Assembly (NCBI GenBank): GCA_009781085.1
Contig: WQYV01000006.1
Coordinates: 1-54,155 of the forward strand
Length of the DNA: 54,155 bases
DNA from: Betaproteobacteria bacterium
Lineage (GTDB): Bacteria > Pseudomonadota > Gammaproteobacteria > Burkholderiales > Rhodocyclaceae
Direction: 5' to 3'
This document shows positions 8,682 through 17,736 of this stretch, piece after piece (positions within the stretch are counted from its first letter, which is position 1; every line of letters begins with the position of its first letter). Under the pieces are notes generated by a model, which saw only the letters and a list, made by a program, of their open reading frames with translations, was not told the DNA's origin and did not search any database. The position numbers and the translations under genes are program-made.

Positions 8682-8870
8682 TCAGTTTGCTTCAAAGTCG
8701 AAACTCACCAGTGGAAATTCTGCATCCGGGTTTTCGATCTCCAAACTTAAACCAGGAAAATTGGAGCGCACGAGATAATTAACAGAAGAGGGAAGCGAAT
8801 TGGTGACTGAAGGGGGAGTATCGTCACGGCTTGGTTCTTTAATATCGAGGTTAGTTGGAGAATGAAACAT
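8682..8870 (-). CDS. small acidic protein of unknown function
   Basis: A 62-residue frame. It is acidic, rich in Ser, Pro, Asp and Glu, with no Cys, no membrane segment and no signal peptide; the C-terminus is F-D-F-E-A-N. The only ribosome-site candidate is GAGAG about ten bases before the ATG, so translation is uncertain. It is isolated in an AT-rich spacer, downstream (in its own direction) of the DUF294/exonuclease operon and of several TGTGA motifs. I do not recognise it. It could be a genuine orphan, a remnant or a chance frame. Confidence 0.35.
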   Translation of the reverse strand: MFHSPTNLDIKEPSRDDTPPSVTNSLPSSVNYLVRSNFPGLSLEIENPDAEFPLVSFDFEAN

Positions 8871-9203
8871 TTTTGTTTTCTCTCAAATACGGTTGAATTG
8901 CTCTCTCACTTTGTCCGTGTGATTTCTACTATGAATTTTATTTTACTATTGAATCCACACCTGCACAATAACATTTGCACAGGCCAACATAATACCACTT
9001 TGTGATAGTAAAATATGGAAATATTTCACATACATATACAAATATAAACCTAAGCTGGTGTTTTTATCGAGTATTTTTGCAACGGCGTAAACTGTCAGAG
9101 GATGTGAAAATAATCACATTCTGAATCTGAAATCAAATTTTTGTATTACCTCATCCGTTGGATGAATTACCGTATGCACACTTCTACGCCGATCAGATGA
9201 AAC
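8871..9203. other. AT-rich spacer with CRP-type half-sites
   Basis: These 333 bases are clearly richer in A+T than their surroundings. They contain TGTGA at 8918-8922 and 9001-9005, TCACA at 9026-9030, and the full palindrome described separately. I see no gene and no certain promoter. Confidence 0.5.
9103..9118. promoter_or_regulatory. perfect CRP/FNR-class palindrome
   Basis: TGTGA at 9103-9107, six bases, then TCACA at 9114-9118: an exact match to the Escherichia coli CRP consensus core. It lies 85 bases past the exonuclease stop and about 235 bases upstream of the small ORF at 8682-8870. It could instead serve as a weak hairpin ending the leftward operon. Confidence 0.5.
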
Positions 9204-9827
9204 CTATAATACACCATAACCTCGCGATTGCAGTGCTAGATACATCATGGCAACCGTTATCGTATCGTTCAGGGCATCGTGCCTTGGAAGCGCGGAAATA
9301 TGCAAGTTCTTAATGATTGTTTCCCAACTCAGGTCAATATAAGCTCCCGGATAATCGCCAACCCGCCAATCGTAATAGCGACCGGAAACCTCAACTTCGT
9401 GATTAGGTAAAACCGTTCCCAACATCGGTTTGAAATATTTATTCAATACCGCAACATCGTATTGTAAATAATAACCAAGTAACGTCCTCCCGCCGATGAA
9501 TTGAAGGAATTTTTGCAACGCTTCTTCAAGCGGCATCCCTTCGCTAACATCGCTTGGCCGCAATCCATGCACCTGGACGTTTTCACGGTCAAGCGCCTGT
9601 TGCGGTTTGACCAATGTGTAAAACGCATCTTTGGTGCGAATGCGGTTGCCTTCGATGCAAACAGCCGCGATAGACAAAATCTCGGCATCTTTCACCTTGA
9701 GCGAGCTAGTTTCGCAATCGATGCTGACCAGAGCACCATCATCTTCGCCCAGCAATAACCGGTAGGGTGTTTGCAAATGGTGCATCCGCCAGAGATGTCG
9801 CCATTTTTGCCATGTGCTTACGCGCAT
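9204..9827 (-). CDS. DEDDh 3'-5' exonuclease, DNA polymerase III epsilon-like
   Basis: A 207-residue exonuclease-fold protein. Exo I is S-I-D-C-E-T-S near residue 35 (D and E catalytic), Exo II is the G-Y-Y-L-Q-Y-D-V-A-V-L region near 125, and Exo III is H-D-A-L-N-D near 185, giving the DEDDh set. It lacks a polymerase-binding tail, so it is a stand-alone nuclease rather than DnaQ. It starts one base after the DUF294 gene stop, so the two are almost surely cotranscribed. This pairing with an acetate or solute symporter recurs in proteobacteria, but I know of no settled role. Confidence 0.83.
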   Translation of the reverse strand: MRVSTWQKWRHLWRMHHLQTPYRLLLGEDDGALVSIDCETSSLKVKDAEILSIAAVCIEGNRIRTKDAFYTLVKPQQALDRENVQVHGLRPSDVSEGMPLEEALQKFLQFIGGRTLLGYYLQYDVAVLNKYFKPMLGTVLPNHEVEVSGRYYDWRVGDYPGAYIDLSWETIIKNLHISALPRHDALNDTITVAMMYLALQSRGYGVL

Positions 9828-9828
9828 A

Positions 9829-11643
9829 TCAAAACCTGTCGAGGTGATAACGCTGCTGAACCATCTGTTTGAACCGCTTCGTCACCATCAGCGCATCTTT
9901 CAGCAAATCCTTGTCCAAGGTCGATAGCGTCGCCGTATCGATATCGTTACTGACTGCCTTCTTTTCACGTAGCGATACCAAACCGGCGTCTAGGCGCAAC
10001 CGCATTAAGAATGCCAAAGATTCTGCAAGGTCATTTGCTAGCGTCTTATCTAAAATGAGCTTCGACGCCAACGCCCCAAGCCGGTCAAAGGTGTTGGTTA
10101 CCCTGATGTCCGCTTCCAGCGCCAGTACACGGACGCCATGCACAATCGGGAAAATGGCAGCCTTTTTGATATCCAGCCGCGCATCTTTTTCGCGATTGAG
10201 CATTTGCGACCAAAATCCGCCTTCTACTCTCGTATTTTGAAATTGCTCGATGGGAAGTGCCATGCGCGAAAGCCAGGTGGCATCGTCGCGCAATCCCGCT
10301 TGTAAGGCATCCCGACACTTCGCCAAGTATGTTGGAGAACCGGCAACCGTTTCCGCATCAAGGAAAATAGCCAAGTTCATCAACGCATCACCTTGCGACT
10401 GCCTTGCCCACTCCTGAAGTATCTGGCTCCAACCCCGTACTGTGTGCCGCCAAAGCTTCTGATTAACCATGACTCCGCCATGGCAAAGCGGATAACCGAG
10501 CCGAAGCATTTGTTCCGTGAAGTTGCTAGCCGCCTGTTCAACCTCTTTTTCATTCAACCCTTCAGCAAGGATCAATGCATTATCCTGATCTGCTTTCAGA
10601 ATCTGCTCGCCACGCCCTTCTGACCCTAAAGCCAGCAACGCGCTACCTGCAAAAACATCGGGGGGGGCCACCATTTCCCAAAGGCGAACCATTAACTGAG
10701 TATTCAATGCTTGAACCAGGCGCGCCAGTTGGGGCATTTTCATACCCTGTACCGCCAAGGTTGCCACCAACGTCTCCATCTCCTGGGTCGCCCGGGTAAG
10801 ATCATCGACGGTTGTAGCCATCTCCAATTGCTGTGCAATCGAAAGAGAGTGGTTGGAGAAAAAGGAAAGGAGGTCGGACTGCGCCAGCACCCCAATAGGG
10901 ATCCCATCCTCTGTGACAACGACACGGTGGATATTCCGCTGAGTCATCAAAAGGAGTGCGTTGAAAAGATAGTCGCTTTTTTCACAGCTCAATAACGAAA
11001 ACTGCGAACGTTCTCTTACGAGCGTTTGGTTGGAAACGCCATTCGCCACGATATCGCGAAAATCACCCGTCGTAAAAAGCCCTATTCTTTCCCCATCGCG
11101 TACAAATATAGAGCGGCGATGCTGCTCCTTCATGAGCCGCGCGGCATCGGCAATCGTGGCAGTTGCATCAATAAACACCGGCGACCGGAAACCGGCATCG
11201 CAGATTTTCGCTGTAAACAGACTTTGCCATTCGCGGCGATCCCGTTTTTGTGCCAACTGTCCAAATTTGTCAGATACCGTTGAAAAAAAATACGCACCGA
11301 ACGCCGGATTTTTTTCTGTTAATGCGAGAACGTCCTGTCTGGGAAAAACACATAGCAACGCTTCTTCATGGGCAACGAATCTGTGGATCGTTTTCCCTGT
11401 TGCCAACGCACGGCAGTCGAATGTTTCATGTTCGCGGTACACGCCGACGACATCATCGCCCGCTGTCTCGCGCACAAGCCCCTTCATCACAAGGTAAAGG
11501 GAATCAACCATGCTGCCGGTAGGGAGTATTTCCTGGTCGTTGCCGAAAAATAAAATATCGGCAGCCGCTGACAACGCAGAGGCTTCTGCCAAGGTCAGCA
11601 AGTCAAAGGGCGGATGTGATAGATCAAAGCGGGTGGCTACCAT
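9829..11643 (-). CDS. cNMP-binding/CBS/DUF294 nucleotidyltransferase-like signalling protein
   Basis: A 604-residue soluble protein. Residues 10-125 form a cyclic-nucleotide-binding-type barrel, about 150-275 carry two CBS motifs (one with G-L-F-T-T-G-D-F, one with G-V-L-A-Q-S-D-L), and about 330-460 hold the DUF294 nucleotidyltransferase core with A-L-G-S-E-G-R-G-E-Q and D-Q-D-N, as in GlnD-type enzymes. A helical DUF294 C-terminal domain follows. It probably senses nucleotides and may modify a partner; none is known. It lies between actP and the exonuclease gene. A C8 run (G8 on the plus strand at 10660-10667) lies in the coding sequence. Confidence 0.87.
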   Translation of the reverse strand: MVATRFDLSHPPFDLLTLAEASALSAAADILFFGNDQEILPTGSMVDSLYLVMKGLVRETAGDDVVGVYREHETFDCRALATGKTIHRFVAHEEALLCVFPRQDVLALTEKNPAFGAYFFSTVSDKFGQLAQKRDRREWQSLFTAKICDAGFRSPVFIDATATIADAARLMKEQHRRSIFVRDGERIGLFTTGDFRDIVANGVSNQTLVRERSQFSLLSCEKSDYLFNALLLMTQRNIHRVVVTEDGIPIGVLAQSDLLSFFSNHSLSIAQQLEMATTVDDLTRATQEMETLVATLAVQGMKMPQLARLVQALNTQLMVRLWEMVAPPDVFAGSALLALGSEGRGEQILKADQDNALILAEGLNEKEVEQAASNFTEQMLRLGYPLCHGGVMVNQKLWRHTVRGWSQILQEWARQSQGDALMNLAIFLDAETVAGSPTYLAKCRDALQAGLRDDATWLSRMALPIEQFQNTRVEGGFWSQMLNREKDARLDIKKAAIFPIVHGVRVLALEADIRVTNTFDRLGALASKLILDKTLANDLAESLAFLMRLRLDAGLVSLREKKAVSNDIDTATLSTLDKDLLKDALMVTKRFKQMVQQRYHLDRF

Positions 11644-11844
11644 GACCAGAGTCCAGGATTAGAGCAATTTTGGCATTGTTTCCCTCTTCCGCTCCTTCGG
11701 GCATCCTCTCTCGCGAGCGGGCAAAAGGAACAAAGCAATCTGATAGAAAAAGCGACACTGGGTTGCTTCGCTACACCCCGCAATAACGGGCTGGGAAAAC
11801 CTGGTGTTATAGGATAAACATTTTCTGCGAAACACCCCTCATTA

Positions 11845-11868
11845 CCCTCTCCCACTTGTGGGAGAGGG
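11845..11868. repeat. hairpin of the CCCTCTCCC/GGGAGAGGG type after actP
   Basis: CCCTCTCCCAC at 11845-11855 is the exact reverse complement of GTGGGAGAGGG at 11858-11868. It lies 19 bases past the actP stop, in the 243-base gap before the DUF294 gene. A close relative is found at 51730-51757. It may slow transcription between the two genes; there is no T run. Confidence 0.6.
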
Positions 11869-11886
11869 CGGTGCATAACGCCATTC

Positions 11887-13584
11887 TCAATGCGACGTTG
11901 CTTTGGCAGCCCCTAAACCAGTTTCTGAGCGAACCTTTTGATCTTCAAAGGCTTCCCGCTCTTTTTTAGCTTGGCCGCTACGGTCGAGCAAGGAAATGAT
12001 CCAAATGCACAAGAACGCTAGGGGTATGGAGAAAATAGCCGGTGAAGCGTAAGGGAAGGGGGCGCTATTATCAGCATTGTGCAGGACTTTTACCCAAACG
12101 CCATCAGACAGAACCGTCATCACCAGCGCCGAGACTAGTCCGATGAACCCACCGATAAAGGCGCCTTTCGTCGTGCAGCCTTTCCAAAGGATCGAAAGGA
12201 ACAATGCCGGAAAATTGGCCGACGCTGCGATCGCAAACGCCAGCCCCACCATAAAGGCGACGTTCACTTTCTCAGCCATGATGCCAAGAAAAATTGCGAT
12301 GATACCAAGGAAGAGGGTTGTGATCTTGGAAACCCGCAGTTCATCTTCTGAAGTGGCCTTCCCTTTTTTGATCGCCGACGAGTACAAGTCGTGGGATACC
12401 GCCGAGGCACCGGAAAGCGTTAACCCCGCCACTACGGCAAGAATGGTCGCAAAAGCAACAGCTGACATGAACCCGAGGAAGGCATTACCACCGACCGCGT
12501 TGGCCAGATGGACAGCAGCCATGTTGGTGCCGCCAAGCAAAGCACCCTTCTCATCGAGGAATTGTGGGTTTGCACTGACGAAAACAATGGCTCCAAAGCC
12601 GATGATGAATGTCAGCACATAGAAGTAACCGATCCATGTTGTCGCCCACAATACGCTCTTCCTCGCCTCTTTGGCGTCAGGCACGGTGAAGAAGCGCATC
12701 AAGATGTGCGGCAGGCCCGCTGTACCGAACATCAGTGCCATCCCAAGGGAAACCGCAGAAACCGGATCTTTGACGAATCCACCTGGTCCCATGATTGAGC
12801 TGTTCTTTTTGACTTCGACCGCAGCCGAAAAAAGTTTCTCTGGGCTGAACCCATAATGAAACATCACCATGAATGCCATGAATGTTGCGCCGCCAAGCAA
12901 CATGCACGCCTTGATGATTTGCACCCAGGTCGTTGCGGTCATTCCGCCGAACAGCACATACGTCATCATCAGCGCGCCGACGATGATCACCGCGTAGATG
13001 TAATCTAGGCCGAAGAGCAGTTTGATGAGTTGCCCCGCCCCCACCATCTGCGCAATCAGGTAAAACAGGACAACTACCAGCGTTCCCGAAGCCGCAAAAA
13101 TCCGGATAGGAACCTGTTGGAGCCTGTAAGCCACCACATCGGCGAACGTAAACCGCCCCAGGTTGCGCAGCCGCTCCGCCAGCAGGAAAGTAATCAATGG
13201 CCAACCTACCTGGAAACCGATAGCGTAAATCAGACCATCGAAACCACTTGACATGACTAATGCAGAAATTCCCAGAAAAGATGCCGCCGACATGTAGTCG
13301 CCGCCAATGGCCAAACCATTCTGGAACCCAGTGATACCGCCACCGGCCGTATAGAAATCCGCTGCCGACCGGGTTCGCGACGCAGCCCATTTGGTAATGA
13401 ACAGCGTGACCCCAACGAACACAACGAACATGCCGATTGCCGTCCAGTTGGTTGGCTGTTTCTGCGTTTCACCAATAACATCTCCTGCCCAGCTCAATTC
13501 CGGCAAGATTGCCATAAGCAAAGTAACCGCGCTTAACCCTATTGTTTTGAAAACCCTTTCTTGTTGAGGAACCTTTTGTGTCAT
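11887..13584 (-). CDS. actP: cation/acetate symporter ActP
   Basis: A 565-residue sodium:solute symporter. It begins with a signal-like hydrophobic segment ending in L-S-W-A-G, as in E. coli ActP (549 residues), then about 13 membrane helices. The [19 protein letters not shown] stretch and the following [11 protein letters not shown] block are typical of acetate permeases. It takes up acetate and similar short carboxylates. It overlaps the upstream DUF485 gene by an ATGA joint and is followed by a sensor-like DUF294 gene. Confidence 0.93.
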   Translation of the reverse strand: MTQKVPQQERVFKTIGLSAVTLLMAILPELSWAGDVIGETQKQPTNWTAIGMFVVFVGVTLFITKWAASRTRSAADFYTAGGGITGFQNGLAIGGDYMSAASFLGISALVMSSGFDGLIYAIGFQVGWPLITFLLAERLRNLGRFTFADVVAYRLQQVPIRIFAASGTLVVVLFYLIAQMVGAGQLIKLLFGLDYIYAVIIVGALMMTYVLFGGMTATTWVQIIKACMLLGGATFMAFMVMFHYGFSPEKLFSAAVEVKKNSSIMGPGGFVKDPVSAVSLGMALMFGTAGLPHILMRFFTVPDAKEARKSVLWATTWIGYFYVLTFIIGFGAIVFVSANPQFLDEKGALLGGTNMAAVHLANAVGGNAFLGFMSAVAFATILAVVAGLTLSGASAVSHDLYSSAIKKGKATSEDELRVSKITTLFLGIIAIFLGIMAEKVNVAFMVGLAFAIAASANFPALFLSILWKGCTTKGAFIGGFIGLVSALVMTVLSDGVWVKVLHNADNSAPFPYASPAIFSIPLAFLCIWIISLLDRSGQAKKEREAFEDQKVRSETGLGAAKATSH

Positions 13585-13904
13585 TGCTTTCGTGATTGCA
13601 CCTCTTTAGCAAGAATTTCTTTTATGGCGCGATCATACTCGCGATTAGCTATGCGAACATAAATCGCCGTCAAAACAACCGTCAGCAGAATGACGCCAAA
13701 CCCTGCAGGAATTCCCCAGGTAACCGCCATTCCGGGTGCAATCGGTGTTGCAAACAATGATTTGTCAAAGGCAATCACCAAGATAAAACCGTAATAAGCG
13801 ATGAGCACTAGGATCGTCAACGACCAACCCAAAGTATCACGCTTTTTGGTTAAATCCTGATATTGTGGATTTCTCTGAATCCGTTGCGTCAGCTCCGAGG
13901 CCAT
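13581..13904 (-). CDS. yjcH: DUF485 membrane protein (YjcH-like), ActP partner
   Basis: A 107-residue protein with two membrane helices around residues 30-50 and 65-90 and charged ends. The N-terminus contains R-N-P-Q-Y-Q-D-L, a DUF485 hallmark. It is usually encoded just before actP; its role in transport is not established. ATG 13904 is chosen because GGAGGAG at 13909-13915 is ideally spaced for it, not for the ATG four codons earlier. The stop overlaps the actP start. Confidence 0.92.
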   Translation of the reverse strand: MASELTQRIQRNPQYQDLTKKRDTLGWSLTILVLIAYYGFILVIAFDKSLFATPIAPGMAVTWGIPAGFGVILLTVVLTAIYVRIANREYDRAIKEILAKEVQSRKQ

Positions 13905-14162
13905 TTTCTCCTCCATCCTTATCTAGGCGCATCTCGTTCGCACAGTTTTCGTATGTATTATGACAAGGACTGCAGTTCTATGCCTGCTTATCGCAGCACG
14001 TTTTTCACTGCTCGATGGAATTTGCAAAACCGTTTTTATTTTCTTGGTGAATTTGAAATTCAACAGGAAATTCAGGTTTAGCAAATCTAGTCTGACCTAT
14101 CTTTGTCATCACATACGTTGTCTGTACAACCTTCCAGCGGTTACTTTTAAAACCAATCAGCA

Positions 14163-14252
14163 CTATTGCGCGAGCCGTTCATCCGGACTTACACCCACGT
14201 GCTCCTTCTGGTACGCCCAAATGTGCCAATATGGCTCAATCGTGCGCGCCAT
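14163..14252 (-). CDS. possible 29-residue small protein downstream of acnB
   Basis: An ATG at 14252 opens a 29-codon frame ending at 14163. The peptide is rich in aromatic and charged residues (two Trp, two Tyr, an E-P-Y-W-H-I-W-A-Y-Q-K-E-H core) and ends D-E-R-L-A-Q. About two thirds of its third positions are G or C, higher than the flanking DNA, which suggests coding. The only Shine-Dalgarno-like sequence, AAGAAG, abuts the ATG, which argues against it. It lies 94 bases past the acnB stop on the same strand. I do not recognise it. Confidence 0.3.
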   Translation of the reverse strand: MARTIEPYWHIWAYQKEHVGVSPDERLAQ

Positions 14253-14295
14253 CTTCTTTGGTCAGCGCTGCTAAGCGTTGGCCAAGTATTCTTAT

Positions 14296-14334
14296 TTGGC
14301 CAGCGGTAAACAAGATAACCCAACCGCTGGCCAA
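14296..14334 (-). terminator. 12-base hairpin downstream of acnB
   Basis: TTGGCCAGCGGT at 14296-14307 pairs perfectly with ACCGCTGGCCAA at 14323-14334 around a 15-base loop, starting 12 bases past the acnB stop. On the minus strand the tail is only moderately A/T-rich, so it may stabilise the mRNA end rather than terminate. Confidence 0.55.
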
Positions 14335-14345
14335 GGTGTTAAACG

Positions 14346-16934
14346 TCATGCCACATTGGCAAATGCTTCAATTTTATCGAAGCACATGTAGCGATAAATG
14401 TTCGCCGCTTCCTTGTCGACCATAAGCACGACAACTTGTTCCAAGTATTCCGCTGGGGTCGGAATCCGGCCCAGGAGTGCACAGACAGCAGCAAGTTCGG
14501 CAGAACCGAGGTAGACGCGCGTATCCAAACCAAGCCTGTTGGGGAAATTGCGGGTGGAGGTCGACATTGCGGTGCTACCCTTCCTGACCTGTGCCTGATT
14601 ACCCATACACAGGCTGCATCCGGGCATTTCTATACGCGCCCCGGTGCGGCCTAACACGCCATAATAACCTTCTTCGTTGAGGATCATGGCGTCCATCCGG
14701 GTAGGCGGGGCAATCCAGAGCCGAGTAGGCAGGTCAGTCTTACCGTCGAGCACTTTGCCAGCAGCGCGGAAATGCCCGATGTTGGTCATGCAAGAGCCAA
14801 TGAACACCTCATCGATTTTGTCGCCCGCAACTTCGGAGAGAAGTTTCACGTCATCCGGATCGTTGGGACAAGCCACGATGGGTTCCGTGATGTCGGCAAG
14901 GTCGATTTCGATGACTGCAGCGTATTCGGCATCGTCATCGGGTTGGATCAACTCTCCTTTGGTAACCCATTCTTCCATTGCACGGATGCGACGTTCCAGC
15001 GCACGCACGTCCTGGTAGCCGTTGGCGATCATCCACTTCATCAGCGCGATGTTCGAGTTCATATACTCGACGACCGGAGCCTTGTTGAGCCGCACCGTAC
15101 AACCGGCGGCAGAACGTTCGGCGGAAGCGTCAGTTAGTTCGAACGCCTGTTCGACCTTGAGGTCGGGCAACCCTTCGATTTCGAGGATGCGACCAGAGAA
15201 GATGTTCTTCTTGCCCTCCTTCTTGACCGTCAGCAACCCCTGCCCGATCGCATAGAGCGGAATGGCATTGACGAGGTCGCGCAGGGTGATGCCGGGGCGC
15301 ATCTGCCCCTTGAACCTAACCAGTACGGATTCAGGCATATCGAGCGGCATCACGCCCGTGGCGGCAGCGAAGGCAACAAGGCCGGAACCCGCCGGGAACG
15401 AGATGCCAATGGGGAAGCGGGTGTGCGAGTCACCGCCAGTCCCGACGGTATCAGGCAACAGCAGCCGGTTGAGCCAGGAGTGGATCACACCGTCGCCCGG
15501 GCGCAGAGCCACACCTCCGCGTGCGCTGATGAAACCGGGCAGGTCACGGTGCATCTTGATGTCGACGGGTTTTGGGTATGCGGCAGTATGGCAGAAGGAC
15601 TGCATCACCATGTCGGCGGAGAAGCCGAGGCAGGCGAGGTCTTTCAACTCGTCGCGCGTCATCGGTCCGGTGGTGTCCTGCGAACCGACAGTGGTCATCT
15701 TCGGCTCGCAGTAGGCTCCCGGACGAATGCCCTGCCCTTCCGGCAGGCCACAGGCGCGGCCAACGATCTTTTGCGCAAGCGAGAAACCCTTCCCGGAATC
15801 CACGGGCGCTTGAGGTAAGCGAAAAAGTGCGGAAGGTGGAAGACCCAGCGCCTCTCTCGCACGCGCAGTAAGGGCACGCCCGATGATGAGCGGAATACGT
15901 CCCCCGGCACGTACTTCGTCAAGAATCACGGGGGTTTTGAGCTTGGCTGTGGCGATGGGTTCGCCATCCTTTCTCACCGTAACTTTGGCGTTCACGCGAT
16001 CGACGATAAGTTCGATCTCATCGCCCATCCCCATCTTGCTGGTGTCGATTTCGATGGGCAACGCACCGGCATCTTCCATCGTATTGAAGAAGATTGGGGC
16101 AATCTTGCTGCCCAGGCACACCCCCCCGAAACGCTTGTTAGGTACGAAAGGAATGTCTTCGCCAGTAAACCAGAGCACGGAATTGGTAGCCGACTTGCGC
16201 GAGGAACCAGTTCCGACCACGTCGCCCACATAAGCGACGAGAGACCCCCTGGCACGCAGTTCTTCGAGGAACTTCACAGGACCGCGTTCGCCGGGTTTCT
16301 CGGGTTGAATGCCGGGACGCGCATTCTTGAGCATGGCAAGCGCGTGAAGCGGGATATCGGGCCGTGACCAAGCATCCGGCGCGGGAGAAAGGTCGTCGGT
16401 ATTAGTTTCGCCCGACACCTTGAACACAGTGAGTTTTTTCACCGCAGGCACTTCGGGGCGCGAAGTAAACCATTCACCCGCTGCCCAGGATTGCAGCACC
16501 GCTTTTGCGTTTGCGTTGCCGCTATTGGCGAGTTCGAGCACGTCCTGGAAATAGTCGAAAACCAGCAAGGTTTTTTTCAAACCTTCGGCAGCGATAGCTC
16601 CAACTTTAGCATCTCCCAGCAACTCGATCAGGGGCTTAACGTTAAAGCCACCCAACATGGTTCCGAGTAGTTCTGTAGCTCGTTCTCTGGATATCAGCGC
16701 GCAGGTTTCCGTACCACGCGCTAGTTGGGCGAGAAATTCGGCTTTCACCTTGGCGGCATCATCTACCCCAGCAGGCACACGGTTTGTGAACAGGTCTACC
16801 AGGAACCCTTCTTCCCCGGCGGGGGGGGTTCGAAGTAATGTGATGAGGTCAACTGTTTGCTGCTTCGATAGCGGCAGCGGCGGAATACCAAGCGCGGCAC
16901 GCTCAGCAACATGGGCACGATAGGCTTCAAGCAC
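14346..16934 (-). CDS. acnB: aconitate hydratase B
   Basis: An 862-residue bifunctional aconitase of the TCA cycle (citrate to isocitrate; also 2-methylisocitrate dehydratase). The N-terminal HEAT-like domain begins [13 protein letters not shown]. The 4Fe-4S ligands are the Cys in [10 protein letters not shown] and the two in G-C-S-L-C-M-G-N-Q. The GTG at 16934 is the start, because AAAGGAA lies six bases upstream and homologues start there; the frame is open 30 codons further. A C8 run lies at 16821-16828 in the coding sequence. Confidence 0.96.
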   Translation of the reverse strand: MLEAYRAHVAERAALGIPPLPLSKQQTVDLITLLRTPPAGEEGFLVDLFTNRVPAGVDDAAKVKAEFLAQLARGTETCALISRERATELLGTMLGGFNVKPLIELLGDAKVGAIAAEGLKKTLLVFDYFQDVLELANSGNANAKAVLQSWAAGEWFTSRPEVPAVKKLTVFKVSGETNTDDLSPAPDAWSRPDIPLHALAMLKNARPGIQPEKPGERGPVKFLEELRARGSLVAYVGDVVGTGSSRKSATNSVLWFTGEDIPFVPNKRFGGVCLGSKIAPIFFNTMEDAGALPIEIDTSKMGMGDEIELIVDRVNAKVTVRKDGEPIATAKLKTPVILDEVRAGGRIPLIIGRALTARAREALGLPPSALFRLPQAPVDSGKGFSLAQKIVGRACGLPEGQGIRPGAYCEPKMTTVGSQDTTGPMTRDELKDLACLGFSADMVMQSFCHTAAYPKPVDIKMHRDLPGFISARGGVALRPGDGVIHSWLNRLLLPDTVGTGGDSHTRFPIGISFPAGSGLVAFAAATGVMPLDMPESVLVRFKGQMRPGITLRDLVNAIPLYAIGQGLLTVKKEGKKNIFSGRILEIEGLPDLKVEQAFELTDASAERSAAGCTVRLNKAPVVEYMNSNIALMKWMIANGYQDVRALERRIRAMEEWVTKGELIQPDDDAEYAAVIEIDLADITEPIVACPNDPDDVKLLSEVAGDKIDEVFIGSCMTNIGHFRAAGKVLDGKTDLPTRLWIAPPTRMDAMILNEEGYYGVLGRTGARIEMPGCSLCMGNQAQVRKGSTAMSTSTRNFPNRLGLDTRVYLGSAELAAVCALLGRIPTPAEYLEQVVVLMVDKEAANIYRYMCFDKIEAFANVA

Positions 16935-17345
16935 GGCGGGTTCCTTTCTTTTGATAAAAGCCGGGATAGTTGCTACCCCGGACGGGCTGACCTGCCCCCA
17001 CATAATAAGTCTTTTATAAGACATAAAACAAGGGGGAAATCTGTATCTCTTATGATTCTAACTCGTCATCTACCTTTTGCGGCAAGCAAAACCTCATCGC
17101 GCTGCTCAATCCCCAGCCCAAAATATTGAATGAACAGACCGGTTCCCCTGCGAGTTGGCTCCGGCAACCTGTGCATGTGCCCGCCACCGCCCTCCCCTTT
17201 GACAGCGCTCACATGATATTGAATTTCACGGAACAGGAAGAAAAGCACACCTGCATGCAGCGCACTTCTAGATAATTTGAAAATACGGCATACCGCCATG
17301 TGAAACGAAACACTTCCCAGACGACATTCGCACAGGGGAGAAAGC
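16935..17345. other. divergent intergenic region, acnB / DUF6394
   Basis: Of these 411 bases, the left part is the acnB leader and promoter. The middle is GC-rich and holds a weak leftward frame (17066-17212) that I do not accept as a gene. The right part must hold the promoter of the DUF6394 gene; a TTGACA occurs at about 17199-17204 but without a well-placed -10 element. Confidence 0.4.
17002..17031 (-). promoter_or_regulatory. acnB promoter with operator-like palindrome in the spacer
   Basis: On the minus strand TTGTTT (17031-17026) and TATTAT (17007-17002) are 18 bases apart. Within the spacer, GTCTT-ttat-AAGAC at 17009-17022 is a perfect 5-4-5 inverted repeat, placed where a bound repressor would block RNA polymerase. 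The size and symmetry suit a dimeric repressor such as a GntR-family protein; the regulator itself is not identified. The leader to the GTG start is about 60 bases. Confidence 0.6.
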
Positions 17346-17732
17346 ATGAACTTTGAAAAAGTCATCTTCGGCTTCTTCATCCTGCTCGCCGCCACGCTGA
17401 ATTTCGGGTTTTTCATCGGCCCGGTAAACGATCCCGCCTTACATGATGTTCATGAACTGTTCGGCGCAATCGTCATCAGCCTGATTGCTACTATGCTCAA
17501 GTTTGGTGACCGTACCCAGATCGGCGCGATCCACCTTGCTTCCAGCCTGGTAGCCGACCTGCAACTGGTTACCGCCTCGCTCGTATGGGGCTACGCGACC
17601 CATATCGCTGGCGATAACCCGCTCACCCCTGCTGAAGTGGCAAGAGTGGTCTCACTGTCGGGCGGTGCGTTTCTCGCCAACGCGGTTTCGGTCACGATGT
17701 TGGTTGCCGAAACCATCATGCAGCGACGCTGA
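17346..17732 (+). CDS. DUF6394 family membrane protein
   Basis: A 128-residue inner-membrane protein with about four hydrophobic helices. It carries F-G-F-F-I-G-P-V, H-D-V-H-E-L-F-G-A-I-V-I-S-L-I-A, an S-S-L-V-A-D-L-Q-L segment and a final V-T-M-L-V-A-E-T-I-M-Q-R-R. I associate this pattern with DUF6394, which has no known function. AGGGGAG precedes the ATG by six bases, a strong ribosome site. It sits immediately before a K+ channel gene and is very likely cotranscribed with it, suggesting an accessory role in ion homeostasis. Confidence 0.72.
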   Translation: MNFEKVIFGFFILLAATLNFGFFIGPVNDPALHDVHELFGAIVISLIATMLKFGDRTQIGAIHLASSLVADLQLVTASLVWGYATHIAGDNPLTPAEVARVVSLSGGAFLANAVSVTMLVAETIMQRR

Positions 17733-17736
17733 TAAA

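Larger units (their letters stand above)
13905..14345. other. intergenic region between the DUF485/actP operon and acnB
   Basis: This 441-base stretch lies between two leftward genes. It must hold the DUF485/actP promoter, which I cannot place confidently, as well as the acnB terminator-like hairpin and a 29-codon ORF, both listed separately. A third copy of the GTTGGCCAAG motif occurs at about 14277-14286. Confidence 0.5.

Noticed and set aside
17066-17212. Leftward frame of up to 48 codons upstream of acnB (ending A-A-K-G-R)
   Set aside because: No ribosome site before its GTG or ATG, and the sequence is Gly-rich and low-complexity; peptide-like end noted but not enough to call a gene.
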